Shown here in pieces: positions 12,101 to 24,811 of a stretch of 64,000 nt of DNA. A program made the translations under genes and the position numbers. Within the stretch, counting starts at the first letter, position 1. Every line of letters starts with the position of its first letter. Source of the DNA: Isoetes taiwanensis (taxonomy: Eukaryota > Streptophyta > Lycopodiopsida > Isoetales > Isoetaceae); NCBI GenBank assembly GCA_021234155.1, contig JAJEKV010000039.1, forward strand, positions 11,853,077 to 11,917,076, in the 5' to 3' direction. The notes under the pieces were generated by a model. It saw nothing but the letters and a program-made list of their open reading frames with translations, had not been told where the DNA came from and searched no databases.

Positions 12101-12208
12101 TAGGGTCGCAATTCTCAGAGACGCCGGACTGGGCGACTGTCGATTTGGGTACCTTCGATTCGCTGGCTCCATGATAGGGCTTGGCCAGAGGAGGCTTTCC
12201 CGCCCCAT
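9150..12208 (-). CDS. TPX2 C-terminal-domain microtubule protein, 8 exons (copy A)
   Basis: A plant TPX2-family protein, expected to bind microtubules in spindle or cortical arrays. I trace eight exons with GT/AG borders in consistent phase: 12208-10372, 10292-10220, 10137-10006, 9925-9806, 9712-9614, 9545-9486, 9403-9309 and 9237-9150, about 834 aa. Exon 1 encodes an acidic, probably disordered region and a KVSKKIQNLVEAFENMM helix. Exons 4-8 carry the TPX2 core: YEFTKKLEKLFSEEKKQRIP, VPADFKLWTRDRAAERAEFD, EEIKRMRREMVPHAQLMPYF, DRPFIPKR and RSSKRLTIPKEPNF. In this copy one C is missing in the run at 12203-12206, so the ATG at 12206-12208 is out of frame with the rest; copy B has the extra C. 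A 5' UTR intron (donor near 12302, acceptor just before the ATG) is likely. Confidence 0.88.
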
Positions 12209-13325
12209 AGCCGGACTTCTAGTGCTTGATTCGGCAAAGACACGATGAAATTGATTATTATCATAAATGAGAAAAAAAATTCAGGCAACAAGGATCATTC
12301 AATACCTCAAAACTGTCTGTTGATCGGAAGGCATATGCCCTTATATTTTTAGCTCAATCAGAAGCGCCGCTGATGCCGCTGCAGTACAAGGATGGATGAT
12401 CACACCGGAATTATTGCCGGGATGGAAGAACTTGATGAAAAAGTGGATAATCCAGCTAAAATGCCAATAGTTCCCAGCTAGGATCAAAATTCTGAATTGA
12501 AATTAAGCTCAGATTAGAAGAAACGGAGAGAAATCAACGAAATGATCAAAGGTGGGCTGAGTGCCGGGTTACAGAAAAGATCGAAGGTAGCAGAGGATTT
12601 GCAACAGCTGAGTACCTAGTTGAGGAAAGAAAGAACGTTGGACATTTTTCTATTGATAAAAAAATGTGTATTGGCTTAAAAAGAAAAAAAGAAAGGAAAA
12701 GTTACTTTTTTGCCAACATGGCTTGCTTTTTAACCTGGCATATTGAAAGAGGAGTGGTAAAGACATAATAAACACCTCTTCAAAACTTAGGCATAGATTC
12801 CATTGAACGTAAGTTGTAATGGAATGCCAAAACTCAAGATTGTTGCTAGTGTGGGGCTTCAGATACATTCTCAAACTTTTGTTGAACTGAAATTTACCCA
12901 GTCAAAAACTCAAAAAAAAAAAAAAAAAAACATAAAAATCAAGATCTAAAACATTGTCTGCTGGTTTTTTCTTACAGTTCATTGATCATCTACTTTGAAC
13001 ATGTATTTCTCCATCACCTTAGTTCTAAATCAAGCCAATTTCTTTCCACATATTCCTAAAGATTTTTAAGGTGAGAGTCATTTCAAACATTAGACAAAAA
13101 TATTAAATAACACTCGAGATATCATCATTTGGGTGTGATACCTTTTTCTGCCATAGGAAGTGCACTGGTCAAAACTTTTGTCCACTTTTAACCTGATTTG
13201 CTCAGTCATCTCAGATCCTGGGCAAAAAAAATCCACATATCACCACAAGTTTTCTCTAATTGCTCCTTTAAAAATCATGTGAAAACAAGTAGTATAGTTC
13301 AAGATATTAAGATCTGAGCGTAACT
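12209..13325. other. 5' flank of the TPX2-domain gene (copy A)
   Basis: Contains the probable 5' UTR and promoter of the minus-strand gene. There is a possible UTR intron (minus-strand GTATTG at about 12300, AG just before the ATG) and a long A run near 12910-12930. I see no other gene. It is nearly identical in copy B. Confidence 0.5.
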
Positions 13326-13890
13326 CTCTAATCTTGATTTAGGGATCCTAAAGTGATTGATATTTTTTTGCAAATTTTGCATGAAGTTTTGGTATGGGCG
13401 TGTCATCAAGAGATTAAAGAGTACAAACTTGAGAACTCTATGTATAAGTTATTACTTGATATTGATATTCTTCCTCCTAATAAGTGGCCCCTTCAACTTC
13501 CTCCTCGATGTGGACTTGGACATGGGATAAGATACTTCTTCATAAAGTGGCATACTTTGGTGGCAGATTCTTTACAGATGTCTTTGGGTTAATGTTCTTG
13601 TCCACAGGTTTGACCCTAGAATACCATATCTGTGTCCAGTATATAAGCAAAGATCTGAGACCATTCAACATTTCCTTTTTATGTATGGCCACCTTAGACA
13701 TATATGGGATTGGTTGTTCTCCCTTTTCCAGGTATTATTAACAAGCCAACAAGTGCTTTTGCAATTTACCCAAGTATCTGGACGAAGTTACAAAGCCAGG
13801 CTTTTCATTACCAATCTGTTAGTTGCTTTGGACTATTTAAAAAAGACGAAGACTAGTAGTCTTCAAAGGTATGGATATGGCAGATGACCG
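13326..13890 (+). pseudogene. LINE zinc-binding (zf-RVT-like) fragment (copy A)
   Basis: Frameshifted plus-strand coding remnants resemble the end of plant LINE ORF2. They include NKWPLQLPP, MWTWTWDKILLHKVAYFGG, then RFDPRIPYLCPVYKQRSETI, QHFLFMYGHLRHIWDWLF. The spacing of C and H residues resembles a zf-RVT domain, although the second cysteine of each pair is not conserved. Copy B at 42856-43394 keeps a longer open frame. Confidence 0.5.
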
Positions 13891-14664
13891 TGTTCTCTAA
13901 TATACTCAATAATACCCTCTGCAAAGAGTGTCCCAGTGCACGGCTGCACTAGTAAGCATTTCATCTTCCTCCACTTCAAGGTGGTGCACGTGAATATTGT
14001 TTGGTGGCCGTTCGTGTTTTAGTTCTTTAAGAAAATTGGTAGTGTAACTTAGCCCCCAAGGTAAATTTGATATTTTGGATACATGGCAAAGTCAAATTGC
14101 CATTTCGGAGTCCTCACCCCGCTCGAACAATAGAACAATTTGGTTCTACTCAGTGTTCCACAGGATGTTTCATGGTTAGATAAGTTTCCCCAGATGTATC
14201 AAGGATTTTTTTGAACCCACTCGTAGTATTGTCCATGAATGGAGGATTCAACAGTTGGATAGGCGAACAAGTCATGGGAGGTGGGCAATTAGCATAGGAC
14301 CTCACAGAGGAGCACAGCCGAAAAAGCATTTCCTTTTTGAGGTCCTTCTCCTGGGATATGACCTCTCTCCTCTTGTGAAGCCGTGGCACAAAGTCCTCAC
14401 CCCATTCGACATGGAGAAGGCTGTCAGCTTGCCTATCCAACAACAGGCTACTCAAAAAAGGGAGTAGGTGTTCTGACAACTTTTTTTTGCATCGGCCTAG
14501 ACCGGGATTTAGTACCATGGCATCAGCGTGAGGAGGGCCTTGATGCTAAAAAAGAAAATCCTCGGGGCGACTTTCCTTAACACTCTTCTATGGAAGGCCA
14601 CGAAGATGGGCGATCGGCCCCACTATAGAGGTTTTGCAAAAACACCTATGTCTTGCTAAAGCAC
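13891..14664. other. Unassigned flank of the large transposon (copy A)
   Basis: Contains a 122-codon minus-strand ORF at 14150-14518 (145 codons in copy B, 43657-44094) with no family that I recognise. There is no other signal. It borders the left TSD of the transposon. Confidence 0.4.
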
Positions 14665-15026
14665 TTTGGGGTGTAAATTCTATCTTGGTGATCAAAAAAG
14701 CCTTTGTCCGGGACATGTGCTTTATGTCTTGAAAGCTTAGTACCTCCTTAGTGGGTGTGACGTCCAACCGAATTAAAGCAATTGGCATGCACCAAGAATA
14801 GTATATGCAATTCGGAATGGGGGATCGGTGACTAGGATCTCCAAAGGCAGCGGGAACTCCGTTGGCGGGGAGGATGGTTGGAGTTTCCTTTAGTGGTTGG
14901 CGGGAGAAATCAGAATTGAATTGCAATTAGAAATTGCAATACCAATTCATACAATTCGAACAAATTTTGCATTGTTTCAATTGAATTTTCAATTTGGAAT
15001 TGTAATTCAGTCGTGAAATCTGTCTC

Positions 15027-18000
15027 GTGAATTTCAATGGAAAGCTCCACGAAAGCATCGATTCAACTAGAAGAAGGATTTTCTTGCAAATTCAAGCTGA
15101 AAATAGAAGAAAATCCAGAAAAAAGAGCAGAGAGAGAGAAGGAAAACAATCCTCCTTCAATACCAAAGATTGTGGTGTTTTGAGTGAAAGAAGATTACGA
15201 GGAATTGTCGAAGAATTTGGAAGATTATTTCAATGAAATTACAAATACTTTTGCCTCGGATGTGGACAAAGGGAAGTTAGCATCGAGATTCTTCAAGAAG
15301 ATTAAACATCTTCCACTTTCGATGTTGATGTAGCGAGATCAAAGAAAATGCCCTTATGAGGGATTTAATTTTGAATGTGAAAGAGACTTTTCAAGCTCAA
15401 AAATATGATAGAAATACTGATGTTCTTCAAGCAAAAAAAGTTACCGCAAATGGTGCATCTTCAACAAAGGGAGTGAATCAATCGGCAATAGCAAGGCTTC
15501 TATCTATTCAAGAAGAAGCTGTAGCAAAGAGCATTTCGAGGAGGCGTGTGTATGCGAGAATTTGAAGCGGGTCCACGGTCAATGTTTGAGGAGGAGAAAA
15601 AAGATCGATGCACTTTCGGATGAAGCGATAGGTAAGATAAAAGAATTTTTGGGATGAGAATACTAGGATCTCACCATATAAAAAAACATGTGAGAAAACA
15701 TGTTAGTGAAGCGAGGTGAAAAGATTGACCATCCTATTCATTTCTTTGGAGGTGACACAAGTAAGCACATTACGCCTCTTTTTTTTACGTATTTTGCATG
15801 ATATTGTTCTTTGAATCGTGTTATGATGATTTCGCGGTTTTATCTTCAATTAGGAAAAGAGTATCACGAGATCAATATATGCCGGCAAACCTTTGAGAAG
15901 CTTAAACCAAGCTATATTAGGAGATTGCAAGAAAGGGAGACTTCTTTATTTGTCGGTACCACATGCACCTTGATTTTTGTCATGCGGGCAATTAATAACA
16001 TGAGGTCGATCCTTATGGTGTGCACAAAAGATTGCAAATCGAATCACGGGGTATGTGGTCAGGTCCAACATGCAATGCTAAGGACAATATTTTCAAATCT
16101 ACAAGTGAGTATTGGAGAAATGTGGTATGCCCCAAAGTAGAAGCGGATGAATGGCACAAACATGCATGTTTGATGCAGACTACAAGAAATGTGGTCTCAA
16201 AGGTAAGTTATTAACATAGCTCATATATATTGTTTAACTTTTCATTTCTATGATATCTAGATAACATATGTCATATATATTGTTTAACTTTTCATTTCTA
16301 TGATATCTAGCTTCAATATCCTCTTACGGTACTTTCTCTATTCCACTTTATCTGAGGATTCCAAAGTGTCCAAAGGGAAACAAGTAAATCATTAGAACAC
16401 ACGGTGGATTGGAAAGTATTTGAAAAAAAGTTAGTGTTGAGTTTGTGTTAGAAGGATCCGTCATTTATACTAATTTGTTGATTCTCTTTGCTTGCGACAA
16501 GAAAATTTGTTTCTAAGAGAAACCCTAAGAAGAAACCAACTAAAGTTACAAGATTGGCCTACAAGGCTGGTACCCCTTTTGAATTTCGGGAACATGCAAG
16601 AAAAACAATGGCGACATTTGTGCCACACAACTACAAAGGCTCATTGGCAAACAAAACAATTGAGACAATGTTTGGCAAGTTTTGGAGAAGACACAATAGT
16701 TTCGTAATTGACTTTGCGAAGAAAACTATGGTTTCAAAGTTCGGCGAGGAAGCGCAATCATGTCATTGGCACGACTTGACCGGTATCCATTTTAGTTCAT
16801 ATCACTTACGAGGGTTTGGAAGGAAACAACGGTGGATGGCAATGACATCAAGAAGAAAAGAAAAGATATGAAGCAAAAAGATGATATGAGAGAAATTATA
16901 AAAAGTGTCACTTCTATATTTGGATGAGAAGTCTCATGACACTTTGAATTTGTGCAACATTGCCTCTTAAAATATGCCACTTGGTTGGAGTTAAATGGTA
17001 TTCAATATTCCAAGCATTATGTATGGTCAGATGGTTGTTCATCTCAATTTAAGTCTGCAAGACCATTCTATTTCTTGGGTAGATGGTACAGAGATCTTGG
17101 GAAGGAGATTATTTGGAATTTCTTTGCCCATTTCGCATGGAAAAAGGTGAGCATGATGGCCAAGGAAGCGATGGTAAAAGATTTCTCTAAAAGGAACAAG
17201 CCCCGAAGTATAATGGGAGAAAACTCCGATTGTGCTTTGCGGATGTCGATTCGATTTCTAAATGAATTCTTTACCAGCGACTCATCGATTAGATATACAA
17301 GGTAAATCTTTGCACTTGTAGCACTTGAAGCACTTGAAGCACTTAGACCTGTATTTTAGTCTAATTATTGTTCATGATTTTTATGCATGTTTGGTGATAC
17401 TTTACTAGTTTTATATATTTTGAAGGCCATTTATGTACAAATATAACATTTTGAACTTTTTTTTTGTTTGTTATTGGAATGTTTACTTACCTGTACAACA
17501 CTTACAGCACTTACAACAGTTAAGCACTTACAGCACTTGATTAATTGTTGCCTGCAGGTACTTTTGGGAAATTGACCCTCATAGTATAGATAGATCAGAA
17601 AGGTATGATGCTCGGACCCTCAAAGGGACAACTAAAATTCATTGCATCGGGCCTTTTGATAGAAAAATCCTTTGAAGCTTGCACATAGACCTTTGTCATG
17701 TTTTTGCATGTCTTGCCCGACAAAGGAAATGGGACTCTGTAGCACTAAATCTCGTTATAGGAGGTTGGGAGACAAATGAGTTGGTCCCAAAAAAAGCGAA
17801 GCTGCGAGGAAATTCGACAATGAGGTTGTGTGAAGGCGAGGGAGGCCCGATAGTGAAGATGATGGTGACCATGATCGATCAGCTCTAATGTAGAAGTAGG
17901 GGACAATTTTGCGGTGAATCTGAGAAGAAGGCAATCTTGAGGGTGTAGACTTTTATGTCACGAAATGTATTGAGACAAAGAACACATTACTAGATGATTA

Positions 18001-18110
18001 TGAAGATGCATTTTGGAGCAATGTTTTTGGAATTGGTGAGGTCATACTTTCGGCTACTATTACAAACAATTGGAAGGAGAATTAAGTTTTCAACTTCTTT
18101 TAGACAAACC
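15027..18110 (+). pseudogene. Transposase of the large TIR element (copy A)
   Basis: Same gene as 44737-47622, read more poorly here. Recognisable pieces are FWDENTRISP-like at about 15640, YIRRLQERET (15896-15940), HKACLMQ-like cysteine/histidine repeats (16100-16190), HYVWSDGCSSQFKSARPFYF (17017-17075), and DPHSIDRSERYDA (17570-17610). The acidic C-terminal region is garbled near 17815-17880 by CAG/CTG-type errors that copy B lacks. An intron near 16202-16310 contains a 50-bp tandem duplication. Confidence 0.55.
16221..16310 (+). repeat. 50-bp tandem duplication at an intron 3' end
   Basis: Two units starting TCATATATATTGTTTAACTT, at 16221 and 16271, each ending GATATCTAG. This places two candidate 3' splice acceptors in a row. 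It is also present in copy B at about 45748-45837. Confidence 0.7.
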
Positions 18111-19514
18111 ACGGCCCACGATTAATGACCACCTCGTTAGGATTTGCAAATTTGACATGACTTTGGTGAAAGACAACACGTATAGTATGGATGAGTAGAC
18201 ATGCCAACAAATAATGGCGACTGCCTTCAAGTTGATACTTGGTTTCTAATCATCAATTGTGCAAAGAAGATAAAAATATTCATTGATAACTTAATAAGTA
18301 TATCGGATCAAAGGATATATCAAAATGTATACAAAATTGGCCGACCCTACATGAACAACAAAATGGGTTTGTCGGTTGACAATTTAAAATGTGTTTCACC
18401 TAACTATTTACAACTTGTTTGGTGTTGCAAAGGCGAGAATTGTTGATGAACTTGCTATACACTGTTCGGTCGACCACTTCACAAATGTAGAGTAATAGAG
18501 ATCAAAAAAACCTGGCGAGGGCTGTTAACATTCTTTGCATCCAACCTCTCAAAAATTTCCCGACCTCCATTATCAAAGAAATCCACAAGTTGTATTCCCT
18601 TCAATATTGTCTTCGGTTATCATCCATTGCAAGTTGATACAACAATGGAAAAATGGAATCCACTAGCAAACTTGAACTTGACTTAAATTCTTCAATCCTC
18701 ATGCTTTGCAATACTTGGTTGTATAAGGTGGAGACAAGAATGTTTTATAAAGCAGGAGTCATCAACCAAAATACATCTTCGATTGTATTGAGGAAGCTGG
18801 CGATTACACCTTTTCCAAAGGTTTCATGAACCTTGGTTTGTCAACATGTCGGTAGCGTGAAAGGCATTTTGTCACAAAACTCTTGTCCCCAAATAAAAAC
18901 AAACACGTGTATAAGTAATGGACACAACTTACGTAACACCTCCTTTGTATTGAAACCGGTCATAGATGACCATATAGCCAAGTCATAGTAAACACTTACC
19001 TTGTTTAAAATTACGTAACACCGGGCTGAATAAAACTATCTTGTTTTTGTATACTCTATAATGTGTGGGCGGATATTTCAAGTTTTAGGACTTTGAATAT
19101 GTTTTAACCAAAACACCATTGAGGTCCATAATCAATAGCTTTCTACTCACCATGATATCTACGCTATGTCTTTGCTTACTTGTTGAACCTGGCTTGGCTC
19201 AACACTTCTTTAACAAACTTCTTTGGCTCAACACTTGTTTCAAATGTCTTGGCAATTTGTATCAACACAATGTTGAACCATTGTTGGTACTATATTTGCC
19301 TACGAAACTATCTTTTTGTGGAACAAAAGGCTGGCTCAACACTTGTTTCAAATGTCTCAACTATATTTGGCTCAACTATAGTTGGTTGAACTATAGTTTC
19401 ACTTTCCTTTTACGCTCTCCTTTTCTTCACTTTATTGATGATGTTTGATTTCTCTTTTTCATTATCAAATTTGTTTTGAATTTCGATGCGGACCTACATT
19501 AGAACAAAACAAAT

Positions 19515-21069
19515 TCAAACAACCATTGCAAAGCAATTTAAATTTTTTTTATTAATAACACTCAAATGGCTACAATGAACACTCAAATACCTTCTAATGG
19601 CTACAACAACGCCTTTCATTGATATGGAATTATCTCCAATTGTCCTGCATGGAATCAAGACCTGACTAATTTTCATGTAACGGACTCTTGATTGAGGCAG
19701 AATCATTTTTTGTCATTGAGCATCAAGTATAGCTTGAAATAGAATACCTTCTTTTGGAGTTGGACCACGATCTTCTACTTCAGCGGCCGGCGGTGGCGGA
19801 GATTGACTTTGTCGTGATGATGCTTTCCCAAGTGGCGGCATTATTAAGTGCTACAAGTGCTTCATCGTTTGTTTCTTTGCAACTCTACACTTGTATTCTC
19901 ATCGACCTCTAATGCATCTTTCAGATTCTTCTTGCCTTACGAATGGATAAGTCCTCTTAGGTGCTTCTCCTTTCACCTTGCTTTATCTTTGCTTTTACGT
20001 TTCTTTGGAACTGCACTTTTGATTTGGGTGAAAATTTTCTTTTCTTGAATGTTCCTTCACCACTTCTATCTCTGTGTCACTCTCTTGATGTGACTCGAAT
20101 TTCCTTTCCCCTCAACAACCTTCCCAAGGGTTTTACGTAGCGACTTCACCCTCATCATCATTTAGTATAACATTATTTGCTCCAATCTTATAAGGAGATC
20201 TTGAAGTTGAGGGTAGTGAGCAAGATTTCAAAGTTGATATCTATCATGTACAATGGAAGGTGATCTGTATTTTCAAGCCTTTGTCTAGATCCACGAGCCT
20301 TTGTCATACCAAGCTCTAAAATAAAAGCGAGGCCCGATAGATGAAGTGCAAACAATGCATTTACCTTTAGCCAACAAAGGCATTGCACATTAAATGATAC
20401 TCATGATCACATTTTAGTTTTTACGATAACTTTTGTAATTCTTTGGAGAATGCTAATCCACATGCGGCACAAAGCGTCCTCAAATAACGAGGGTAAGTCT
20501 CTACTAGCTGCATTGACTCTAATTGGTGAAAATTTCATACCTTTGAGTTCTTCCAAGTTTTTGAGGTTTGATCTCGGTATTGAGAGGTTAGCATCCTTCA
20601 TGTGAAGTTCACCTTGCAATTCATCCCTTCTTGATCTTTGTGTTTGGATTGACCTTCTGTAACTTGCCATTTTTTTTTCTTTGCATAGGTCTCAAGCATA
20701 ATACTTGTTTCAAGCTTCGACCAATGTCTTTTTCTAACTTTCGGGTTACGCAAAGATTTTTGAGTTCTAATTTTTTTTCATTTGCTCAATATTATTGTTT
20801 GCTTACGCCACATTGCCACTTAAAGCTTTGGTTTGAGAGATCCTCTGGCGCCAATGTGACAAGGATGTCATTCAACTCAATGCACAAGCTTCTCTCTCAC
20901 TAGAAATTACGGTGATCTCATTCTCGATCAGTTCTATATTACGTACAATGTTTGTGCTCAAAATAAAAGATTCCCTTTGCCAACTTCTTTTCCTCTTGAG
21001 CTTCTCTGAGTCTTCTTCTCGTATTTTTTGGTTCCAATGATTAGGGCTTCCTACACCTCTGTATTTCAT
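19515..21069 (-). pseudogene. Antisense companion ORF of the large transposon (copy A)
   Basis: Frameshifted counterpart of 49208-50982. It still shows LKRKRSWQRESFILSTN and similar charged stretches. See the copy B entry for the better reading. Confidence 0.4.
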
Positions 21070-21643
21070 AATTTGAGCTCAATGGCCCAATTTACCTTGT
21101 GCTTTTGGGGTTTTTTTGTGTGGGATATGCAATTTTCCCATGCAAAAGCATAGGCTATGTTTTCGACCTCATTATTGCATAATCCCTCACTCGATAAAGC
21201 TTCTTTATCAATGTTTATAGTGTTCTTTTCGGATGTGTTTACGTACCGGTGAGATTTTTATCTTGTAATGCGGAATTTATCTCCTCTCTCAAGCCCGATA
21301 GCCAATCTTCTTTGGTGATTTTTTCTCAAATATTTCATTTTAAATGGAATTAGTCCATCATCCGACAATCCATGCATTTCCACAAAATCTTCTCATCCTT
21401 TGCTTGACCCATTCTTATGCTTTCCATTTGGCTTTCGGTATGGCTATGGTGAGAAATTTCGGACTAAAAGCTATGGCTATGGCTGAGAAAGTTCGACTAA
21501 AAGCTATGGCTTATGGCTATGGCGTCACGGTTATGGCGGGGGCTGCCGGCATTAATTGCGTGACACAAAGCCGGGATCCAAGTGCTTTAGGTCTTGGAGT
21601 CTTTGTCGCGTTTTTGATCCCCAGTATAAATTTACACCCTTTG

Positions 21644-23262
21644 ACCCTTTCTCGACTATTTTTTTTTTTTTTTTAGGATGAAAGACTATATTAATTGACC
21701 ATGTCAAGTCCCATTTGACCATGTTTGGACCTATAGGTCCCTGTTTCTTACACCCAAAGGAAGCCAAAAAGCATATTTTAAAAGTTTGCCTAGTCATTTT
21801 GGCCAAAGAGTTAAAGTTGTGCCACTCGCCACATGACATGCTATGTCATCTAAAATAGTGCAATGGACTGGCCATGAAAAGATGTTTCATTGTTTTATTT
21901 ATCCACTTGCCACATCTTAATTCATGGTATACCACATATGCACCACTTTTTTAGCACATAATGTATTTTAATGATTCCATTTGTCAAAAAAGTTCAAAAG
22001 AACTTTTTTTCCAAAATTGATCTAGCCATTTTTCTACCAAATGAGTATAAAATGGTTAATGATCATGTGACATGCCACATCATCCAAAAAAATGCCATGT
22101 CATTATGTGTTGATCTTAGACCTAGCACTTGGAAACTGAAAAGCCTCCCATGTCAGCAAATGGCTTGGCTATACCTGCGCTGCAATTGTTAAGACTCCCA
22201 TCATTTTCCACCATCTTTGAGTCAATGGATGCCGCGGTAAAGCAAAGCGGTGCATTAGCGAGCGAGGGGAATCCACCAACAAGGAGCAATCAAGCGAGCA
22301 TAGCGGTTGGATTAATGTGAAATAGCGTTTTTACCGTGTGCCATGAATCTAGCAAACCCTTTAAAAGGGAGAAGCATTAGGATAAAGCTGCAAATCATAG
22401 AATAAACTCAATGGAAGAAGATGTTTAAGTGTGGCTTTACCAAAAAGGAATACAATGATAAGAGCCTATGCAATAAGTAAGTAACCTAGGAGAATCATTC
22501 TTACTCACGAGAAATCTCCAAATGAATTTAGAGATCATAACCTTACTCTGCAAATGGAAATTTGTCATGCGGACCCTCCGACAAACTTAGGTTTTATACA
22601 TTTAGATCATGCAACCTTAACCACAACTCCTACTTCATTTCCACCCCAAATAAAATTTCGATAGGCCCACAATCTCTTGAAACTTTGGTGAGAAAAAAAG
22701 CGAAGCCATATAGACATTGTTGCTTAAGACATGCATAACAACATCAACCTTCGGGCATAGAAAGTTTAGCATGATTCCACCAAAATGATGCCTCGTAATC
22801 CTTTTGTTATGACATCCCAAGCTTGATTGCCTTCCCATGAGGCAACACCTTCGAGGATAAGCAAGAACACATGGTTGAACTTCATCATTTAGAATCCATA
22901 AAAACATAACACTTTTGCCACCGAATAAAACTCAGGAGGCTAAGAAAAGCATTATCAAGCGAAGCTTTTGCATTTGAACATTATCGTCTTACGCTATCAA
23001 GAATAGAAAGATATCTTATCTCTTGTGTGAGCGACATGAGACATAGACATAGAAGAGCGGCGATGTCCTGCTACATGAAGACATATTCTTGATACATGGA
23101 AGACATGGAAGCATTACATTGCCGCAGGGCTTTTAGCAATTTGGATGATCAAAGTACATAAGGTCCTATAAGGGTCGTCATCTAACAAAGGGGTTTTCTA
23201 GTTAGGCAAGCAGAGAAAAGCTGGTTCAGCTGGCGAATTGTTGCAATATTAGTCGCATGGTT
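21644..23262 (-). pseudogene. LINE-C reverse transcriptase fragment (copy A)
   Basis: Minus-strand remnants of a third LINE family. HHFGGIMLNFLCP and VVMHVLSNNVYMASLFF (22635-22840) correspond to the thumb region that copy B reads as KLSMPGRLTVVMHVLSN. The catalytic YADD-equivalent near 23010-23035 is garbled here. The fragment ends at the unit junction. Confidence 0.65.
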
Positions 23263-24258
23263 TTGGAATGTTAGATATTAAAGGCCCTCTTAAAAGAAGG
23301 AGAGTTATCTCTCAAGTCGTAAACTACAATGCCGACATTATCTCCGCCTTCCGTGAAGTTAAGCTCGTAGTGTAACTTGAAGCTTCAAATCCCGTGATTG
23401 GATTTACCTTGGTGCCTCATCCGCTGATTGAAGCTAGTGGTAGAAGTGGTGGTCTTGCTATTATCCGAGAAACATTAAACATGTTTACTTTCAATTCTCT
23501 CCAAGATGTGGTAGGTTGTTATCTACACAATTCAAGAATCTAATTTGGTATTGTGAATATTTATGCTTCCACCAATCCTAAAGGAAGGAAATCTCTCAGG
23601 ACTGAGATTAGTTCTTCATCTCTAGCAACCTACTACTAATTGGATTGTTGGTGGTGATTTTAACAACACTCCATCCTAGAATATGAAGCTTGGCAACAAA
23701 ATTAATATGTCTAGCTTAGAAAGGAAAAATTAGGATACCTTTTATATCCGATTCCACTTTTTGGTGTATGTGCCTCTTCCAATCGCTACTTTCACTTGGT
23801 CTAACAAACAAAAGGGAGATAAAAGAGTCTATTGTGCTCTGATAGGTTTTATGTCCGGCAAATCCGTGATTCTTCCTTTGGGATAACCGCTTTGTTACCA
23901 AGGATGAATGTATTGCTATTTCGATCATCAACCCAAATTTTGAACACTGGCCACCTAGCCCAGATTCCAAGAGATGGTAGTGTCTCTACAAATTTAATTG
24001 TGCCTTGCTTAACAATGACTCCTTTGTAAAAGACTTCGTGAGATTTTACCGTAATATTCACATTGAAAGCAATGGTCATTCCATGAAGAAGTTCTACTCC
24101 AAAATTAAGGTGATTAAGAATTGATCAAAGAGTGGTCTAAAAGTAGACATTTGTTGAGACTAAAAGAGAAGGAAAGTTTTCTTTTCTCGATGAGGGAAAT
24201 AAGGTTTCTATCAAGAAGATCCTTATAATACTAATCTTCAGACAGGAGGAAATTATAG
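23263..24258 (+). pseudogene. LINE-A ORF2 endonuclease domain
   Basis: The 5' part of LINE-A ORF2. It opens with LECLDIKGPLKRRRVISQVV, matching the usual WNVRG.. start of plant LINE endonucleases, then EVKLV and GGLAIIRE. The catalytic block NWIVGGDFNNTPS is at about 23640-23680. TFTWSNKQKGDKRVYCAL follows at 23790-23840, and RFYRNIHIESNGHSMKKFY leads into the linker. Several stops and frameshifts occur. The domain begins exactly at the inferred duplication junction and is cut by the MULE at 24259. Confidence 0.8.
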
Positions 24259-24811
24259 GAAAATTTTAAAATGCCCTTATAGTTTGGGGTATTTGCAAAA
24301 TGCCCCAATATTTTTTCAAAATTTGCAAAAATGCCCCCTAGGTCTAATTTCTTGCCCTCAGACTACAAACTGATGAGAACGCTATTTTTTTTTTTTTCAA
24401 GGAATTGTATGTTGGCAGAGAATAACCTGCTCATTGGAATATTAACATCAATAAACCACTTATAGTTACGTAATAAATTACCGCTTTTATCGACTCACTT
24501 ACTTTAATAAAATTGTCGCTTTTACTGATGGCCGCTTTATCATTGAAGATCGCTTTCTCTTCCATTGTATGTCCACTTTCCTCGTAATGCCGCACAAAAG
24601 TTCCCGGTATTACATCTCCCCTCAGAAGAGTACTTGGTCTTTTGTTGTTTTAGCCTTTAACCATTCTTTTGCTGGTAGCATAAATATTGATAGCAATACA
24701 AGAGCAGTAAATGTTTGAAGGTTCTAGCTCTAGAACATGGTTTGTTGTGCACTCAGCCTAACTCTAAACCGGCTAAAAGTTACACATGAACCAAGAAGAG
24801 ACATCCAAAGT

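Larger units (their letters stand above)
14669..21639 (+). mobile_element. Large TIR DNA transposon, possibly Sola-like (copy A)
   Basis: About 7 kb bounded by inverted repeats starting GGGTGTAAATTC and flanked by the 4-bp direct repeat TTTG (14665-14668, 21640-21643). In copy B the inverted match runs at least 27 bp. It carries a plus-strand DDE-type transposase gene (about 15027-18110) and a minus-strand companion ORF set (about 19515-21069). A 4-bp target duplication, GGG-type ends and the SDGCSSQFKS / HGKG motifs suggest the Sola superfamily, but this assignment rests on memory of family traits and is tentative. Confidence 0.7.
1..23262 (+). repeat. Duplicated segment, copy A (partial unit)
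   Basis: This stretch matches 29487-52841 in order and orientation throughout, with an offset of about 29.5 kb. The match begins at the window edge, so the true left end is outside. It stops abruptly at 23262: both copies share a CATGGTT and then differ (TTGGAATG here, GCACGTGAT after 52841). Across the TPX2 gene I saw only a handful of substitutions plus homopolymer indels and one 9-base indel near 12763. Elsewhere mismatches are frequent but concentrated at CAG/CTG sites. The duplication is therefore very recent, or an assembly of two haplotypes in tandem. Confidence 0.93.

Noticed and set aside
10567-12174. Several plus-strand ORFs of 64-145 codons opposite the TPX2 gene
   Set aside because: They are shadows of the long minus-strand exon 1 and have no protein-like features of their own.
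14150-14518. A host gene encoding the 122-145-codon ORF next to the transposon
   Set aside because: There are no recognisable domains, no splice signals that I trust, and a frame that changes between copies. It is left as unassigned sequence.
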